Source: Aequorivita xiaoshiensis
Lineage (GTDB): Bacteria > Bacteroidota > Bacteroidia > Flavobacteriales > Flavobacteriaceae
NCBI RefSeq assembly: GCF_022008395.1
Contig: NZ_JAIRBB010000006.1
Location: forward strand, 62,001-126,000
DNA length: 64,000 nt
Direction: 5' to 3'
A program made the translations under genes and the position numbers. Below the pieces are notes generated by a model. It worked only from the letters and a program-made list of their open reading frames with translations, was not told the origin of the DNA and ran no database searches. Shown in pieces: positions 20,244 to 29,035 of this stretch; the stretch's first letter is position 1; each line of letters opens with the position of its first letter.

Positions 20244-21773
20244 ATGGATAGAAAGCAAGCTTTTATAGATAGCATTAACTCTGGATACCAGACTAAAGGT
20301 GACTTTATAAACTTAGGTTCAGCGATGCTGGACGGAGCAACTATTAAAGATACTTTTATTAAAATCCCATTAAAAACACTTAATCGTCACGGGCTTATAG
20401 CTGGAGCGACGGGAACAGGGAAAACAAAAACACTTCAAATTCTCGCAGAAAATCTTTCTGAAAAAGGAATTCCTGTTTTGCTAATGGATGTAAAAGGTGA
20501 TTTAAGTGGGATTGCGCAACCAGGAGAAAATAATGCTAAAATTGAAGAACGCCACAATGCAATTGGCTTTCCTTACGAAGCAAAACAATTTCCTGCTGAA
20601 ATTCTTTCCCTCTCAGACCAAGAAGGAGTTCGCCTACGAGCAACCGTAAGCGAATTTGGTCCTGTTTTACTATCGAGAATTTTAAACCTAACCGATACTC
20701 AGTCGGGGATTGTTTCAGTTATATTTAAGTACTGCGACGATCATAAAATGCCTCTTCTTGATTTAGAAGATTTCAAAAAAATATTGCAATACACTACAGA
20801 AGAAGGTAAAGACGAATTTAGTCAAATGTACGGAAGAATTTCAACCGCCTCCACTGGAGCTATTCTTCGTAAAGTAATTGAACTTGAACAGCAAGGAGCC
20901 GATTTGTTTTTTGGTGAAAAATCATTCGACCCACAAGATTTACTTCGTATAGATGAAAATGGCATGGGATATATCAACATTATTAGGTTGACTGATATTC
21001 AAGATCGCCCAAAGCTATTTTCAACCTTTATGCTTAGTCTTCTGGCTGAAATATATGCTACATTTCCAGAACAAGGAGATAGCGGAAGACCAGAGTTAGT
21101 TATTTTTATAGATGAAGCACACTTAATTTTTAAAGAAGCAAGTAGCGCTTTACTTAATCAAATTGAAAGTATTGTTAAGTTAATTCGATCAAAAGGTGTT
21201 GGACTTTACTTCGTTACTCAAAATCCTACCGATGTACCAGACGCAGTTTTGGGTCAATTAGGATTAAAAATTCAACACGCACTTCGAGCATTCACTGCAA
21301 AAGATAGGAAAGCTATAAAATTAACTGCTGAAAACTATCCACTTTCAGATTATTATAAAACTGATGAAGTTTTAACAGCCTTAGGAATTGGAGAAGCTTT
21401 AGTGAGTGCATTAAATGAAAAAGGAATCCCTACTCCACTTGCGCGTACAATGCTTCGAGCTCCAATGAGTAGAATGGATATCCTTTCTGATGCTGAATTA
21501 AAGAGTTTGTTGAAAAAGTCAAAACTTATCCCTAAATACAACGAAGTAGTTAACAGGGAGAGTGCATACGAAATGTTGACCGAAAAAATAGAAATCGCCA
21601 ACAGGGAAGAGGCAAAAGCAAAAGCAGAAAAAGAAAAGGAAGCTGCAAATAGATCTAGCAGCAGACGTTCTTCATCAAGAAAAAGTAGCACTACAAACCC
21701 TTGGATTAAAACAATATCTAGCCCAACTGTAATAAGAAGTGTACTTGGAATTTTAAGCAAAATGATGAAATAA
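20244..21773 (+). CDS. HerA-like DUF853 ATPase
   Basis: The 509-residue protein belongs to the HerA/VirB4-like P-loop ATPases annotated as DUF853. Walker A is GATGTGKT at 54-61, and Walker B is in LVIFIDEAHLIF near 286. The segment IRSKGVGLYFVTQNPTDVPD and the motif LRAFTAKDRKAI are characteristic. A charged Lys/Glu/Ser-rich region precedes a hydrophobic end (about 455-509). The cellular role of DUF853 proteins is unknown. No nurA or other partner of a HerA-based system is adjacent; the next gene is a lipoprotein 58 bases downstream. Confidence 0.88.
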   Translation: MDRKQAFIDSINSGYQTKGDFINLGSAMLDGATIKDTFIKIPLKTLNRHGLIAGATGTGKTKTLQILAENLSEKGIPVLLMDVKGDLSGIAQPGENNAKIEERHNAIGFPYEAKQFPAEILSLSDQEGVRLRATVSEFGPVLLSRILNLTDTQSGIVSVIFKYCDDHKMPLLDLEDFKKILQYTTEEGKDEFSQMYGRISTASTGAILRKVIELEQQGADLFFGEKSFDPQDLLRIDENGMGYINIIRLTDIQDRPKLFSTFMLSLLAEIYATFPEQGDSGRPELVIFIDEAHLIFKEASSALLNQIESIVKLIRSKGVGLYFVTQNPTDVPDAVLGQLGLKIQHALRAFTAKDRKAIKLTAENYPLSDYYKTDEVLTALGIGEALVSALNEKGIPTPLARTMLRAPMSRMDILSDAELKSLLKKSKLIPKYNEVVNRESAYEMLTEKIEIANREEAKAKAEKEKEAANRSSSRRSSSRKSSTTNPWIKTISSPTVIRSVLGILSKMMK

Positions 21774-21831
21774 CATCCTTATAGGATTAAATATTAAAAA
21801 CAACTTATAAACCAGAATAACAAAAAAATAA

Positions 21832-22398
21832 ATGAAAAAGACGTTAATTTTAGGTGCTGTAGCGGCATTATTGTTTGTACAATGTAAAGAAGAGAAGGAT
21901 CCTTATACCATTAATAAAGGAGCTATTGGAAGTTTGACGAGTGAAATTAAAATCAAGCAGATTGATTCAATTTTCGCAAATGATTCTATTGTAAAAATAA
22001 GCTCTTCTCCTAATGCTTTAGAAACTCAAGGTGAAGTAGAAATATATGAAAAGGGAGGTAAGAAATTAATGCTACTTTCACCTAAAAATGAATCTGACCC
22101 TAATTCACCAATAACTAATATTCAGGTTTTCGATTCACGTTTTAAAACAGACAAAGGATTAAATTCTGCAAGTAAGTTTAAAGATGTAAAAGCAAACTAC
22201 ACTGTTGAAAACATCCAAACAACCATTAATTCAATCGTTGTTTTCCTAAAAGACACCGACGTGTATCTTACAATCGACAAAAAACATCTTCCTGAAGAAT
22301 TAAGATACGATCCAGAAGTTAAAGTAGAAGCAACTCAAATACCAGACGATGCACCCTTCAAATACTTTATGATTGGATGGGAACCTACTGCCGAATAA
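21832..22398 (+). CDS. Lipoprotein of unknown function
   Basis: The 188-residue protein has a lipoprotein signal ending at Cys19 (LLFVQC). The mature part is beta-rich and charged, with DPYTINKGAIGSLTSEIKIKQ, a region that looks like a small AMIN- or SH3-like fold (about 60-120), and the C-terminal YFMIGWEPTAE. I do not recognise a family. It follows the HerA-like gene by 58 bases and may be co-transcribed with it. Confidence 0.7.
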   Translation: MKKTLILGAVAALLFVQCKEEKDPYTINKGAIGSLTSEIKIKQIDSIFANDSIVKISSSPNALETQGEVEIYEKGGKKLMLLSPKNESDPNSPITNIQVFDSRFKTDKGLNSASKFKDVKANYTVENIQTTINSIVVFLKDTDVYLTIDKKHLPEELRYDPEVKVEATQIPDDAPFKYFMIGWEPTAE

Positions 22399-22493
22399 AT
22401 TGTTTTCGGAATACTCAGTTAAATTCATTTATTTGATGTTTCGTAGAACTGAAATTCATTGAATTTTTAGGCATCAAAAATAAAATATATAAC

Positions 22494-22515
22494 AACCCCT
22501 TGACCTCAAGGGGTT
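22494..22515 (+). terminator. Intrinsic terminator
   Basis: The stem AACCCCTTG / CAAGGGGTT with a short loop, followed by TTATTTTA, lies about 95 bases after the lipoprotein gene. Confidence 0.8.
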
Positions 22516-22669
22516 TTATTTTACCTAATATTAAAATAATGATTTACAAAAACAGATTCTTCACGATTAAATCTTATATTAGTTTTAAATAAAGTGATCA
22601 GTTTCACTTAAAACCAAAAATTGAAATATTTAAAGCTTAAGTTAAGGCTGACTATACCCTTCGAAATAA

Positions 22670-23719
22670 ATGAAAGAAATACCACCACAAATTATCAGAC
22701 AAATTTTCGTGATTTTACTCATACTTTTAATGGGTACACTAATTTTTCGTGAACTTTTACCTTATCTCACAGGTGTTCTGGGGGCAATCACTATTTATGT
22801 TCTTATGCGTAAATGGATGGTTAAATTGGTTAAAAAGAAAAAATGGAATCCATCATTAGCAGCCACTTTTTTAATGTTAATATCGTTTGTTGGAATCTTG
22901 ATTCCTATTACAGGAATAATCTGGATGCTAACTAACAAAATAGGTAAAGCAGCAGAAAACTCGGCAGATGTAATAAATGCACTTAAAACCCAATTAAAAG
23001 ATGTGGAAGAGAGGTTTGGTTACGATTTTGTTTCAAATATAGATACTTCCGCAATTACTAGTTGGCTTACCGAAAACCTTCAAGGGTTTGCAGGGGGTAC
23101 TTTCAATGCCTTTATAGCAATTGGACTAATGTACTTTATACTCTTTTATATGTTCACAAACCGAAGAGATTTAAAAGAATCTCTGAAGGAATATATACCC
23201 ATGGATCGTGAAAACATAAAAGAAATTGGAAAAGAGATACAGGCTATGGTGCGTTCTAATGCTTTGGGAATTCCCTTGGTTGCTGTCGCCCAAGGGATAG
23301 TGGCTTTAATAGGTTTCCTAATATTTGGAATTGAAGATCCTTTTTTCTGGTTTGTTATTGTAACTATTGGGAGCATGATTCCATTCGTTGGTACTTTGGT
23401 CGGTATTTTACCCGTGTTTGTCCTCACTCTTTCCACGGGAGACAACTTTCAAGCTTGGGGTATTTTAATTTATGGCTTTGTAGTAGTAGGTTCTACAGAC
23501 AACATTATTAGACTTTATGTTCTTAAACAACTAGATGATGTACATCCCTTAGTTACCTTAATAGGAGTTATAGTTGGTGTACCACTCTTTGGATTTATCG
23601 GACTAATTTTTGGCCCTCTCTTAATTAGCCTATTTATGGTGATTGTTAAGATTTACAGAAAAGAATACGGGAAAATAGAAATGGCTTCTAAGCAAACTGA
23701 AGAGCCACGAGAACTGTAG
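22670..23719 (+). CDS. AI-2E family transporter (PerM/YdiK-like)
   Basis: The 349-residue inner-membrane protein has about seven or eight hydrophobic segments in the family pattern: two N-terminal helices, a helical extracytoplasmic part (about 100-145), and the conserved C-terminal half with GSMIPFVGTLVGILPVFVL, VVVGSTDNIIRLYVL and VHPLVTLIGVIVGVPLFGFIG. Members have been linked to autoinducer-2 export or to sodium/proton exchange; the substrate here cannot be told from sequence. It stands upstream of the YkvA-type gene. Confidence 0.88.
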   Translation: MKEIPPQIIRQIFVILLILLMGTLIFRELLPYLTGVLGAITIYVLMRKWMVKLVKKKKWNPSLAATFLMLISFVGILIPITGIIWMLTNKIGKAAENSADVINALKTQLKDVEERFGYDFVSNIDTSAITSWLTENLQGFAGGTFNAFIAIGLMYFILFYMFTNRRDLKESLKEYIPMDRENIKEIGKEIQAMVRSNALGIPLVAVAQGIVALIGFLIFGIEDPFFWFVIVTIGSMIPFVGTLVGILPVFVLTLSTGDNFQAWGILIYGFVVVGSTDNIIRLYVLKQLDDVHPLVTLIGVIVGVPLFGFIGLIFGPLLISLFMVIVKIYRKEYGKIEMASKQTEEPREL

Positions 23720-23789
23720 GGTTTAATTAATTTTCTCAATATCTTATTTTTATAACATAATTTTAAAACTTTCAACCTCAGCAATATTG

Positions 23790-23797
23790 TATCTTTA
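23790..23797 (+). promoter_or_regulatory. Probable -7 box of the YkvA-type gene
   Basis: TATCTTTA, one base off the consensus TAnnTTTG, lies 13 bases before the ATG at 23811. A clear TTG at -33 is not seen. Confidence 0.4.
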
Positions 23798-23810
23798 AAA
23801 GAAAAAATTT

Positions 23811-24251
23811 ATGTCATTTAAAGGAATATTTTCAAAAGAGAACTTCAATCCAGGAAATCGAGATTCAGGTGTTACTGAAGATTATTTAGAAAAGGAGGTG
23901 GCTAAAGTTAACGATGACGATGTTGAGATCGTCCTTCAAAACGAAGAAGAAATAAACAAGAAGTTTAGCGGTGCGAATTCCTTATCAAAATATGCCGAAC
24001 TCGGAAAGATTATGATAGGAATGCTCAAAGATATCAAGAACAGAGTCTACCCTGAAATCCCGTGGTTTACTATCGCAACAATCGTATTGGCATTACTATA
24101 TGTTCTTAATCCTTTTGACATTATTCCAGATTTTATACCAGGAATAGGGTATATAGATGATGTTTCAGTACTAGCTATAGGGACAGGTTGGGTTGAAAGT
24201 GACTTACACAAATATCTCGATTGGAAAATAAAAGAAGGCAAAGGCCTTTAA
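23811..24251 (+). CDS. YkvA family protein (DUF1232)
   Basis: The 146-residue protein has a soluble N-terminal part rich in Asp and Glu and a DUF1232 domain around two hydrophobic segments. The family motif NPFDIIPDFIPGIGYIDD is at about 100-117. The function of this family is unknown; it is a small membrane protein. The gene converges with folD, with only 3 bases between the stop codons. Confidence 0.85.
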   Translation: MSFKGIFSKENFNPGNRDSGVTEDYLEKEVAKVNDDDVEIVLQNEEEINKKFSGANSLSKYAELGKIMIGMLKDIKNRVYPEIPWFTIATIVLALLYVLNPFDIIPDFIPGIGYIDDVSVLAIGTGWVESDLHKYLDWKIKEGKGL

Positions 24252-24254
24252 GCC

Positions 24255-25136
24255 TTAATTATGCCTTCTTCGTTCTCTTGCTAACAATGTGTTTTTAAGC
24301 AGCATTGCAATAGTCATTGGCCCAACTCCTCCAGGAACAGGTGTAATAAATGATGCTTTTTTGCTTACATTTTCAAAATCTACATCACCAGTGATTACAT
24401 AACCTTTGGGTTTGCTTGGGTCTTCTACTCTTGTAATACCCACATCTATAATAACAGCGTCATCTTTTACCATTTCAGCTTTTAGGAAGTTAGGAACTCC
24501 TAGTGCTGAGATAATAATATCTGCTTGGGTAGTAATTTGAGAAATGTTTTTTGTATTACTGTGTGTTACGGTAACAGTACTATTTCCTGGCCAACCTTTA
24601 CGACTCATTAAAATACTCATAGGACGCCCTACAATATGGCTTCTTCCTATAACCACAGTGTGTTTACCTTTGGTATCAACTTTATAACGTTGAAGTAATT
24701 CAAGTATTCCAAATGGCGTAGCTGGAATAAATGTACTCATATCCAAAGCCATTTTTCCAAAGTTTTCAGGATGGAAACCATCTACATCTTTTGAAGGATC
24801 TACTGTAAGTAATACTTTTTGTGTGTCGATTTGTGGAGGTAATGGAAGCTGAACAATAAATCCGTCGATATTATCGTCTTCATTCAATTCCTTAATTTTT
24901 TTCAACAACTCTAGCTCACTTGTTGTATCAGGCATTTTTACTAGTGTAGATTCAAAACCAACACGTTCACACGCTTTTACCTTACTACCAACGTAAGTAA
25001 GACTCGCACCATCATTTCCTACAATAATTGCAGCTAAATGTGGAACTTTTTCGTTTTTTGCCTTCATCTTTTCAACTTCGGCAGCAATCTCATTTTTAAT
25101 ATCGTTACTTACTTTTTTTCCGTCTAGAATAGTCAT
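24255..25136 (-). CDS. folD: Methylenetetrahydrofolate dehydrogenase/cyclohydrolase
   Basis: FolD interconverts 5,10-methylene- and 10-formyl-tetrahydrofolate, supplying one-carbon units. The 293-residue protein has the family start MTILDGKKVSNDIKNEI, the catalytic lysine in YVGSKVKACERVG, the QLPLPPQID segment, the NADP-binding VIGRSHIVGRPMSILM and the closing PVGGVGPMTIAMLLKNT-type motif. The 259-base gap upstream to ffh is AT-rich, and I see no gene in it. Confidence 0.97.
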   Translation of the reverse strand: MTILDGKKVSNDIKNEIAAEVEKMKAKNEKVPHLAAIIVGNDGASLTYVGSKVKACERVGFESTLVKMPDTTSELELLKKIKELNEDDNIDGFIVQLPLPPQIDTQKVLLTVDPSKDVDGFHPENFGKMALDMSTFIPATPFGILELLQRYKVDTKGKHTVVIGRSHIVGRPMSILMSRKGWPGNSTVTVTHSNTKNISQITTQADIIISALGVPNFLKAEMVKDDAVIIDVGITRVEDPSKPKGYVITGDVDFENVSKKASFITPVPGGVGPMTIAMLLKNTLLARERRRHN

Positions 25137-25395
25137 GGTTGAATTTAATGTATTCAGCGGCTGTTGCTGTTAGTTGTATACCACACTCCAACTTTGCCTG
25201 GTTATCAAAAAAATATAATTATATACTTACTTAATGTTTCACTGTTAGCTTTTTAGCAGTTTTTAATCTTAAAAATTTTAAACATCTACATTATTTTCAA
25301 TGGCTATAAAAACAGTAAAAATAAATTAGCCAAGCATTAAATAAATAATGCGAAAGCTTTTAAACAAGTAATTCTTTCTAAATACTCTTGAAGAT

Positions 25396-26724
25396 TTAAC
25401 GCATTTTATTCATAGCTTGCATCATCTTTCTTCCACCGCCACCTTGCATCATTTTCATCATTTTGCTCATCTGATCAAACTGCTTTAGTAATTGATTTAC
25501 TTGCTGAACGCTAGTTCCACTACCTTTAGCAATACGCTTTTTTCTACTTCCGTTAATCACAGACGGCTGAGACCTTTCAGTTGGTGTCATTGAATGAATA
25601 ATAGCTTCAATTCCTTTAAAAGCATCGTCATCAATATCAACATCTTTTAGGGCTTTCCCAGCTCCAGGTATCATCCCCACAAGATCCTTCATACTACCCA
25701 TTTTCTTAACCTGTTGAATTTGGTTTAGGAAATCGTCAAAGCCAAATTGGTTTTTAGCAATTTTCTTCTGAAGTTTTCTTGCCTCTTCTTCGTCAAATTG
25801 TTCTTGTGCTCTTTCAACTAAGGAAACAACATCTCCCATCCCCAAGATACGATCTGCCATACGTTCTGGGTGGAAAACATCAATGGCATCCATCTTTTCC
25901 CCAGTACCAATAAATTTAATTGGTTTATTTACAACACTCTTAATCGAGATTGCAGCACCTCCACGAGTATCACCATCTAATTTAGTAAGTACAACCCCGT
26001 CAAAATTCAGCCTTTCATTAAAAGCTTTAGCTGTATTTACAGCATCTTGACCTGTCATGGCATCAACAACGAAAAGGGTTTCTTGAGGATGTATTGCCTG
26101 ATGAACATTTGCGATTTCTGTCATCATCGCTTCATCTATTGCCAAACGTCCAGCAGTATCGACAATAACAACATTAAATCCGTTTGTCTTAGCATGTTCA
26201 ATTGCGTTTTGCGCTATTTGAACAGGGTTTTTATTTTCAGGTTCACTATAAACCTCAACACCTATTTGATCTCCAACTACGTGCAACTGATTAATTGCAG
26301 CAGGACGATAAACATCACAGGCAACCAATAGTGGTTTCTTAGTTTTTTTAGTTTTTAAGAAATTAGCAAGTTTTCCAGAGAATGTGGTTTTACCACTACC
26401 CTGAAGACCAGACATTAAGATAACAGTAGGCGCACCAGATAAATTAATACCAGCAGTTTCACCACCCATCAGTTGAGTAAGTTCGTCTTTTACCAACTTA
26501 ACCATCAATTGACCAGGTTGAAGTGTAGTAAGTACGTCTTGACCTAATGCTTTTTCTTTTACTGTATTAGTAAATTCCTTAGCAGTTTTAAAGTTAACGT
26601 CGGCATCCAAAAGAGCGCGACGCACTTCTTTTAAAGTTTCTGCTACGTTTACTTCGGTAATACTACCGTGACCTTTTAAAACGTGTAACGCTTTGTCCAG
26701 CTTATCGCTTAAATTATCGAACAT
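25396..26724 (-). CDS. ffh: Signal recognition particle protein Ffh
   Basis: Ffh binds 4.5S RNA and signal sequences of nascent membrane proteins and delivers them to FtsY. The 442-residue GTPase has an N domain, the P-loop GLQGSGKTTFSGKLA, the G3 motif DTAGRLAIDE, the TKLDGDTRGGAAIS segment, and a methionine-rich M domain ending in GGGGRKMMQAMNKMR. Its promoter is at 26780-26809. Confidence 0.97.
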   Translation of the reverse strand: MFDNLSDKLDKALHVLKGHGSITEVNVAETLKEVRRALLDADVNFKTAKEFTNTVKEKALGQDVLTTLQPGQLMVKLVKDELTQLMGGETAGINLSGAPTVILMSGLQGSGKTTFSGKLANFLKTKKTKKPLLVACDVYRPAAINQLHVVGDQIGVEVYSEPENKNPVQIAQNAIEHAKTNGFNVVIVDTAGRLAIDEAMMTEIANVHQAIHPQETLFVVDAMTGQDAVNTAKAFNERLNFDGVVLTKLDGDTRGGAAISIKSVVNKPIKFIGTGEKMDAIDVFHPERMADRILGMGDVVSLVERAQEQFDEEEARKLQKKIAKNQFGFDDFLNQIQQVKKMGSMKDLVGMIPGAGKALKDVDIDDDAFKGIEAIIHSMTPTERSQPSVINGSRKKRIAKGSGTSVQQVNQLLKQFDQMSKMMKMMQGGGGRKMMQAMNKMR

Positions 26725-26779
26725 ATTCTTGCTTTCTTTATATTATTAACTCTTTAGCTAAAGCTACTGAATTGGAGTG

Positions 26780-26809
26780 CAAAGATAACACTATGGAAGG
26801 GAGTATCAA
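26780..26809 (-). promoter_or_regulatory. Promoter of ffh
   Basis: On the minus strand TTG (26807-26809), exactly 19 bases, then TATCTTTG (26780-26787) is a perfect match to the Bacteroidota consensus. The leader is about 50 bases long. Confidence 0.8.
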
Positions 26810-26991
26810 AAAAGTACACAGTATTATATCTGCCTTAAACTATGTTTTTTCTAATTTTAAATATATTCGTGTTATAAGGTTGTACTTAAAAAAAATCATA
26901 ATTTTTTCATAAATCGATTTAATGCACCCTTCTACACATAACAAAAACACCTCGAATTTGGTATATTGCCCCTTTACATAAGAAATAGAAT

Positions 26992-28326
26992 ATGAAAGAA
27001 GCTATACTCTCCCCTTTTCAAAAGTTTGTTAAACTCCAAAGTGCTACTGGTATCCTATTACTAGTTACTACTATAATTGCTTTGGTCTGGGCAAATAGTC
27101 CGTTTGCAGATAGTTACGTATCACTTTGGGAATATGAATTGGGTATAGTTACCGATAATTTTGAACTGAAGAAACCCTTGCTTCTCTGGGTTAATGATGG
27201 GCTTATGGCCATTTTCTTTTTCTTGATTGGTCTTGAAATTAAAAGGGAGTTTTTAATTGGCGAACTTAATTCTACTAAAAAAGTTATGTTCCCCTTATTT
27301 GGAGCCCTGGGAGGAATCGTATTGCCTGTATTACTATTTATATTGATAAACCAAAATCCCGAAACCCTTAAAGGTTGGGGGATTCCTATGGCTACCGATA
27401 TTGCCTTTTCGCTGGCAATCTTAAAAGTTCTTGGTGACCGTGTGCCCTTAAGTTTAAAGATTTTTTTAACCGCATTTGCTATTGTAGACGATTTAGGAGC
27501 TGTACTGGTAATTGCAATTTTCTATAGTGGTAGTTTAGATTATGTATTATTAGGATCTGCACTTGCGTTTTTAGCCTTCGTTTATTTCATTAGCTATAAA
27601 GGTTTTTACTCTAAGTATTTAACTATGCTTTTTGGATTTATAGTTTGGTTGCTATTCCTAAAGGCTGGATTACATCCAACTTTAGCGGGTATTTTAATGG
27701 CTTTTGCTGTACCAGTTCGACAAAAAATTAGCACTCACGAATTCTCTCATCAACTTGAGGGAATTGTAAATTCTATAAAGCAAAGCAACACGCTTCAGAA
27801 ACCAGTACTTTCAGCTGAACAACTAGTACTTGTTGACGACTTAGAAGATTGGGCAGATAAATACCGATCACCTTTACAAGCTTTGGAGCACGAACTTCAC
27901 AATGTGGTGGCGTTTATTGTAATCCCAATTTTTGCTCTTGCAAATGCCGGAGTAGCACTCTCTAGTGAATCTGGACTTGAAAACACCTTGGTTATAAATA
28001 TTATAATATGTTTAATTCTTGGGAAGAGTATAGGAATATCAACGACAATCTTTTTAGCTAGAAAGTTTAAAATTATTACTGTACCTAGCGATATTACAAA
28101 CAAGCAAATAATTGGAGTATCGTTCTTAGCAGGTATCGGATTTACAATGGCTATTTTTATCGCTAGCTTGGCATTCAATACACATCCTGAGTATATTGAT
28201 TCTGCTAAAATAGGAATCCTTATAGGCTCATTCCTTTCAGCTATTATTGGGTATGGATTACTTTATTATAAATCTCATAAAGGGCAGTTTAATCACAATC
28301 CAAACGTTGTAAGTAAAGAGAAGTAA
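26992..28326 (+). CDS. nhaA: Na+/H+ antiporter NhaA
   Basis: NhaA exports sodium in exchange for protons and controls cytoplasmic pH. The 444-residue protein has about twelve membrane segments. The motifs are clear: FFFLIGLEIKREFL, PMATDIAFSLAIL with the conserved Asp, and TAFAIVDDLGAV with the adjacent aspartates that carry the ions, followed by IPIFALANAGV. It is divergent from ffh across 267 bases of AT-rich sequence. Directly after its stop codon lies an orphan sorting-domain fragment (28334-28492). Confidence 0.96.
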   Translation: MKEAILSPFQKFVKLQSATGILLLVTTIIALVWANSPFADSYVSLWEYELGIVTDNFELKKPLLLWVNDGLMAIFFFLIGLEIKREFLIGELNSTKKVMFPLFGALGGIVLPVLLFILINQNPETLKGWGIPMATDIAFSLAILKVLGDRVPLSLKIFLTAFAIVDDLGAVLVIAIFYSGSLDYVLLGSALAFLAFVYFISYKGFYSKYLTMLFGFIVWLLFLKAGLHPTLAGILMAFAVPVRQKISTHEFSHQLEGIVNSIKQSNTLQKPVLSAEQLVLVDDLEDWADKYRSPLQALEHELHNVVAFIVIPIFALANAGVALSSESGLENTLVINIIICLILGKSIGISTTIFLARKFKIITVPSDITNKQIIGVSFLAGIGFTMAIFIASLAFNTHPEYIDSAKIGILIGSFLSAIIGYGLLYYKSHKGQFNHNPNVVSKEK

Positions 28327-28333
28327 GTTTTAA

Positions 28334-28492
28334 GTCTCAATTTTTGATATAAACGGTAGAAAAGTAAAAAGTGAAATCAATAATAATCAGACTTCTACAG
28401 CTATCGAAGTAAGTGATTTAAGTGCAGGCGAATACGTTCTAAAAATATCAAATGAAGATAAAATTACATCGCAAAAAATAATCATTAAATAG
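28334..28492 (+). pseudogene. Orphan T9SS C-terminal sorting domain fragment
   Basis: Fifty-two codons, opened by a stop codon (28331-28333) and lacking a start, encode the typical end of a type A sorting domain: SIFDINGRKVKS, then IEVSDLSAGEYVLKI, then SQKIIIK and a stop. Such domains sit at the end of proteins exported by the type IX secretion system. The rest of the gene is missing: nhaA ends 8 bases upstream. A strong terminator follows 31 bases after the stop, as expected for the end of the original gene. This explains roughly half of the 345-base gap between nhaA and arsR; the rest has the terminator and AT-rich promoter DNA. Confidence 0.8.
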
Positions 28493-28522
28493 AAATTTAC
28501 ATTCTTTTATTATTCTAAGCGT

Positions 28523-28564
28523 AAAAACGTGTAAGAATTCCTTTGCGAAATTCTATACGTTTTT
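28523..28564 (+). terminator. Long intrinsic terminator
   Basis: The arms AAAAACGTGTAAGAATT and AATTCTATACGTTTTT pair over about 16 bases with one G-T pair and a loop of about 9 bases, followed by Ts. It probably ended the lost gene and now serves nhaA. Confidence 0.8.
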
Positions 28565-28671
28565 CCGTTTATTAGAAATTCACCTTGCCAAATTTATTAT
28601 AAAAATTAAATGTATTTATAATATTTTCATACTTTAATCGTAATATTGCAATGTATTAATTAACTCAAAAA

Positions 28672-29001
28672 ATGGGAATTACTAAATCTGAAAAATTCAC
28701 AGAACAGCAAAATCAAATTGCAAACTTTGCAAAGGCCTTTGGTCATCCAGCTCGCGTAGCTATTCTTCAGCATTTATTTAAAATCAACACCTGTATTTGT
28801 GGTGATTTGGTTGAAGAAATCGGACTAGCCCAACCTACTATTAGCCAACATTTAAAAGAGTTGAAAAACTTAGGATTAATTAAAGGGAATATAGAAGGCA
28901 CTAAAGTTTGCTATTGTATTCACAATGAAAATTGGACAAAAATGAAGTTAGTTATGCACGAATTTTTAGACCAAGACATTCTTACAACTGAATGCTGCTA
29001 A
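28672..29001 (+). CDS. arsR: ArsR family metalloregulator
   Basis: The 109-residue winged-helix protein has the ArsR/SmtB pattern: FAKAFGHPARVAILQHLF, then Cys41 and Cys43 in TCICGDLV, then the recognition helix AQPTISQHLKELKNLGLI. The CxC in the helix before the recognition region corresponds to the ELCVCDL arsenite-binding motif, so a trivalent arsenic or antimony sensor is likely. It ends in ECC, a third possible thiol site. It is followed 34 bases later by arsM, which it presumably represses together with itself. Confidence 0.9.
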   Translation: MGITKSEKFTEQQNQIANFAKAFGHPARVAILQHLFKINTCICGDLVEEIGLAQPTISQHLKELKNLGLIKGNIEGTKVCYCIHNENWTKMKLVMHEFLDQDILTTECC

Positions 29002-29035
29002 ACAAATACACATCATCACACCTAAAACAAATACT

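Noticed and set aside
20244-21773. HerA-like ATPase as part of an antiviral system
   Set aside because: No NurA nuclease, SIR2, DUF4297 or other known partner is adjacent; the neighbours are a lipoprotein and queE, and the DUF853 type is widespread core-genome material.
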